A stretch of 53,646 nt of DNA from an uncultured Oleiphilus sp. (lineage in GTDB: Bacteria > Pseudomonadota > Gammaproteobacteria > Pseudomonadales > Oleiphilaceae): the NCBI GenBank assembly GCA_913020245.1, contig CAJWAD010000012.1:1-53646 (forward strand). The letters are read 5' to 3'. The notes under the pieces are model-generated. The model worked only from the letters and a program-made list of their open reading frames with translations. It ran no database searches and had not been told where the DNA came from. Position numbers and translations under genes: made by a program. Positions within the stretch are counted from its first letter, which is position 1. Every line of letters starts with the position of its first letter. This document shows, in pieces, positions 51,965 through 53,646 of this stretch.

Positions 51965-53646
51965 ATGAGTACAGATAATGTTATTTATTACCTCGTAATC
52001 GACGGTGATCTTTGGTTGTTAAACGCGAACGGCTTGCTGCAACTGCTTGTCGATGAGAGCGCCATTGATGACACGATTGAAATTCTTCAGCCTGGCCAAT
52101 ATAGCTTGTCAGTGAATGAAGAGGGATTCCCGATAGTTAATATTGCCGGGCGCCCTGAGGTGGTTATTGAATCACTGCAAAATTATCGCTTGTCCGACGA
52201 TGCACAGCCTATAAATCCACAGAACCAATCGCCTGTTTTAGCAAACGATAGCGCTGCGCTTGCGCAATTTATTCAGTTTCCAGATGCGCTGCCTGCGCAG
52301 GAAGTGAGCGTTGGTTACACCAGTCGGACAACGCCTCTAGATTTGGGCAATGGCGGTGACTCGGACGTGTCGAGCAATGACATCGTCCTTAATGCTGCCA
52401 TCGATGTGCAATTCGAACATACTAATGCGGGCGAGTATTACAATGCCGCGGAGGTCGGCGAGCGACTCATCTCAATTTCAGGGGCCGTTTCAGGCGTTGA
52501 GCCATCACAACTTATCGAACTTACGATTCAGGATTCAGATCCAACCACTGCTGATTTAACCGTGAGTACGCAGATTAATGGTGGAACTTACCGCGTAGAT
52601 AACTTAGATATATCTGCTTTAGCGGAAGGCGATTTAACGGTGATTGCTGCGGTACTGGATAGAACTGGTGAAATTATCACGGCCAGTGATGCAGCAATTA
52701 AAGACACGCTTGCAGGGATTCAGGCCACATTTACCGACACGGTTTATAACAAAGTTGAAGTTGACTCCGGTCAGGTTGCGCTGACGACGGAAATATCGAA
52801 CGTAGAGGTTGGGCCGCAACAGCCGGCAGAAGTTCGTTATACATTGGTTGATTCGCTTGCCAATCAGGTCTCTGGCACGATCAATGCGAGCAGTGCTAGC
52901 CAAGAACTGTCGATCCCCGTCTCGGTATTTAACCAGCTTGCCGAAGGTGCGGTCGAGATAATTCTAGAAGTGCAAGACGTTGCGGGTAACATTGCCACGA
53001 CTGAAGCCGTAACATTCAAAGATACCGTCGCGAGTTTAAACGCAACCGTGCGCGGTGGGGCGGAGTTGAGTGCGACCGAACTCGATGCCGTAGTGATTGA
53101 TTTTGATGTGTCGGCGACCATTAACAACATTCCAAATGCCCAGAGTATTGAGGATCAGCAAATCATAAGCGTCGCGATTGATGGGGTTGGTTCGGGGCAA
53201 ACACCTAAAAAATATCAATTTGAAATTCCCGTAGAGACGACAAATTTCTCCAGCCAACCGCTCGATCTTCTCGCCCTCGGTTTTATAGACGGCCCGCTCA
53301 CTATATCGGCGCAAGTGGTTGACCTGGCGGGCAACATTGCTGAGTCCATAGAGGCTGGCTTTATTGATCAAATTGCGAATTTGAATTTGCAGTTTGATGG
53401 CGATGCGATTTATTCCACCACCGATGCAAGCAAAGACAGCATTGATGCCAGCGACGGCGTAGCCGAAGCGAGCCAAGTAACATTGTCTGGCGATGTGTTT
53501 GATGCATTGGATGGCACGACCGCGACAGTCGAAGACGGGCAAGTGGTGTCAATTTTAGTGACAGGACTTACGCCAACTGGTGCTTCAGTCGAGCTTGAAA
53601 CGCAGGCGACTATCGTAAATGGACGCTTTGTCACGCCTCGCCTAGA
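51965..53646 (+). CDS. giant LapA/BapA-type adhesin, N-terminal part only
   Basis: An ATG at 51965 opens a frame that stays open to the right edge (560 codons). There is no signal peptide, as expected for a type I secretion substrate. The first 80 residues (IDGDLWLLNANGLLQLL, DDTIEILQPGQYSL) resemble the retention module that holds LapA-type adhesins in the TolC pore. From about residue 170 come tandem Ig-like repeats of roughly 95-125 residues, marked by VxxxxDxAGN motifs (LEVQDVAGNIA, AQVVDLAGNIA). It should promote surface attachment. No secretion genes are visible in the window. The Shine-Dalgarno site is weak. Confidence 0.85.
   Translation, partial: MSTDNVIYYLVIDGDLWLLNANGLLQLLVDESAIDDTIEILQPGQYSLSVNEEGFPIVNIAGRPEVVIESLQNYRLSDDAQPINPQNQSPVLANDSAALAQFIQFPDALPAQEVSVGYTSRTTPLDLGNGGDSDVSSNDIVLNAAIDVQFEHTNAGEYYNAAEVGERLISISGAVSGVEPSQLIELTIQDSDPTTADLTVSTQINGGTYRVDNLDISALAEGDLTVIAAVLDRTGEIITASDAAIKDTLAGIQATFTDTVYNKVEVDSGQVALTTEISNVEVGPQQPAEVRYTLVDSLANQVSGTINASSASQELSIPVSVFNQLAEGAVEIILEVQDVAGNIATTEAVTFKDTVASLNATVRGGAELSATELDAVVIDFDVSATINNIPNAQSIEDQQIISVAIDGVGSGQTPKKYQFEIPVETTNFSSQPLDLLALGFIDGPLTISAQVVDLAGNIAESIEAGFIDQIANLNLQFDGDAIYSTTDASKDSIDASDGVAEASQVTLSGDVFDALDGTTATVEDGQVVSILVTGLTPTGASVELETQATIVNGRFVTPRL

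Noticed and set aside
52350..53542. Minus-strand and alternate-frame open frames of 62-168 codons in the adhesin region
   Set aside because: They are shadows of the continuous adhesin frame, with no ribosome sites or recognisable products.

Overview
The window is 53.6 kb of a gammaproteobacterial chromosome, probably marine or aquatic. The housekeeping genes at the left edge (YigZ/IMPACT, FklB, SelO, UPF0270/YheU-like, NnrU), a wax ester synthase/DGAT, an H-NOX sensor, an LruC-domain protein and the start of a giant RTX/LapA-type adhesin fit that group. I do not assign a genus. I saw no tRNA, rRNA, insertion sequence, prophage or CRISPR array.

Layout. 1-11.6 kb: YigZ-family gene (cut by the window edge), a lipoprotein, WS/DGAT, FKBP isomerase, SelO, NnrU plus an alpha/beta hydrolase, a molybdopterin oxidoreductase with a basic tail, and a UPF0270-SWIM gene pair. 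11.6-41.4 kb: one large exopolysaccharide (EPS) locus, all on the minus strand. It holds an initiating sugar transferase, a WecG/TagA-type transferase, about eight further glycosyltransferases, Wza-like export protein, Wzc-like co-polymerase, Wzy-like polymerase, Wzx-like flippase, pyruvyl transferase, acyltransferase, two deacetylase-fold proteins, a phosphodiesterase-family enzyme, a methyltransferase, an OmpA-like protein, an LruC protein and two small lipoproteins. 41.6-49.6 kb: signalling genes. An H-NOX, a soluble histidine kinase and a sigma-54 activator form one operon; beside it lie a periplasmic binding protein plus membrane kinase operon and a response regulator with a degenerate HD-GYP domain. 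49.8-53.6 kb: META/YbaY lipoprotein, DUF2500 protein, a small Cys-rich lipoprotein and the N-terminal 560 residues of a giant adhesin.

Main result. Each apparent transcription unit of the EPS locus, and the H-NOX-kinase-activator operon, is preceded by a sequence with the invariant GG-N10-GC spacing of a -24/-12 sigma-54 promoter, 25-50 bases before the start codon. I find nine (14317, 14794, 20572, 23896, 26163, 28245, 37321, 41409, 44730). Upstream of six of them lies a shared partly dyadic 13-mer close to TTGCAnAATGCAn, usually 60-80 bases from the -24 element and about 100 bases at one; it occurs twice before the H-NOX operon. I infer that the GAFSGA-bearing activator at 41610-43139 binds this motif, that the H-NOX/kinase pair feeds nitric-oxide status into it, and that it also controls its own operon. 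That would make the locus a self-contained NO-gated switch for a matrix polysaccharide. One of the promoters drives a 47-codon predicted lipoprotein or secreted peptide (14615-14758) that ordinary gene calling would miss.

Start codons were moved downstream of the longest frame where the Shine-Dalgarno sequence or family alignment argued for it; these choices are stated in each entry. Functions come from motif recognition by eye, without database searches.
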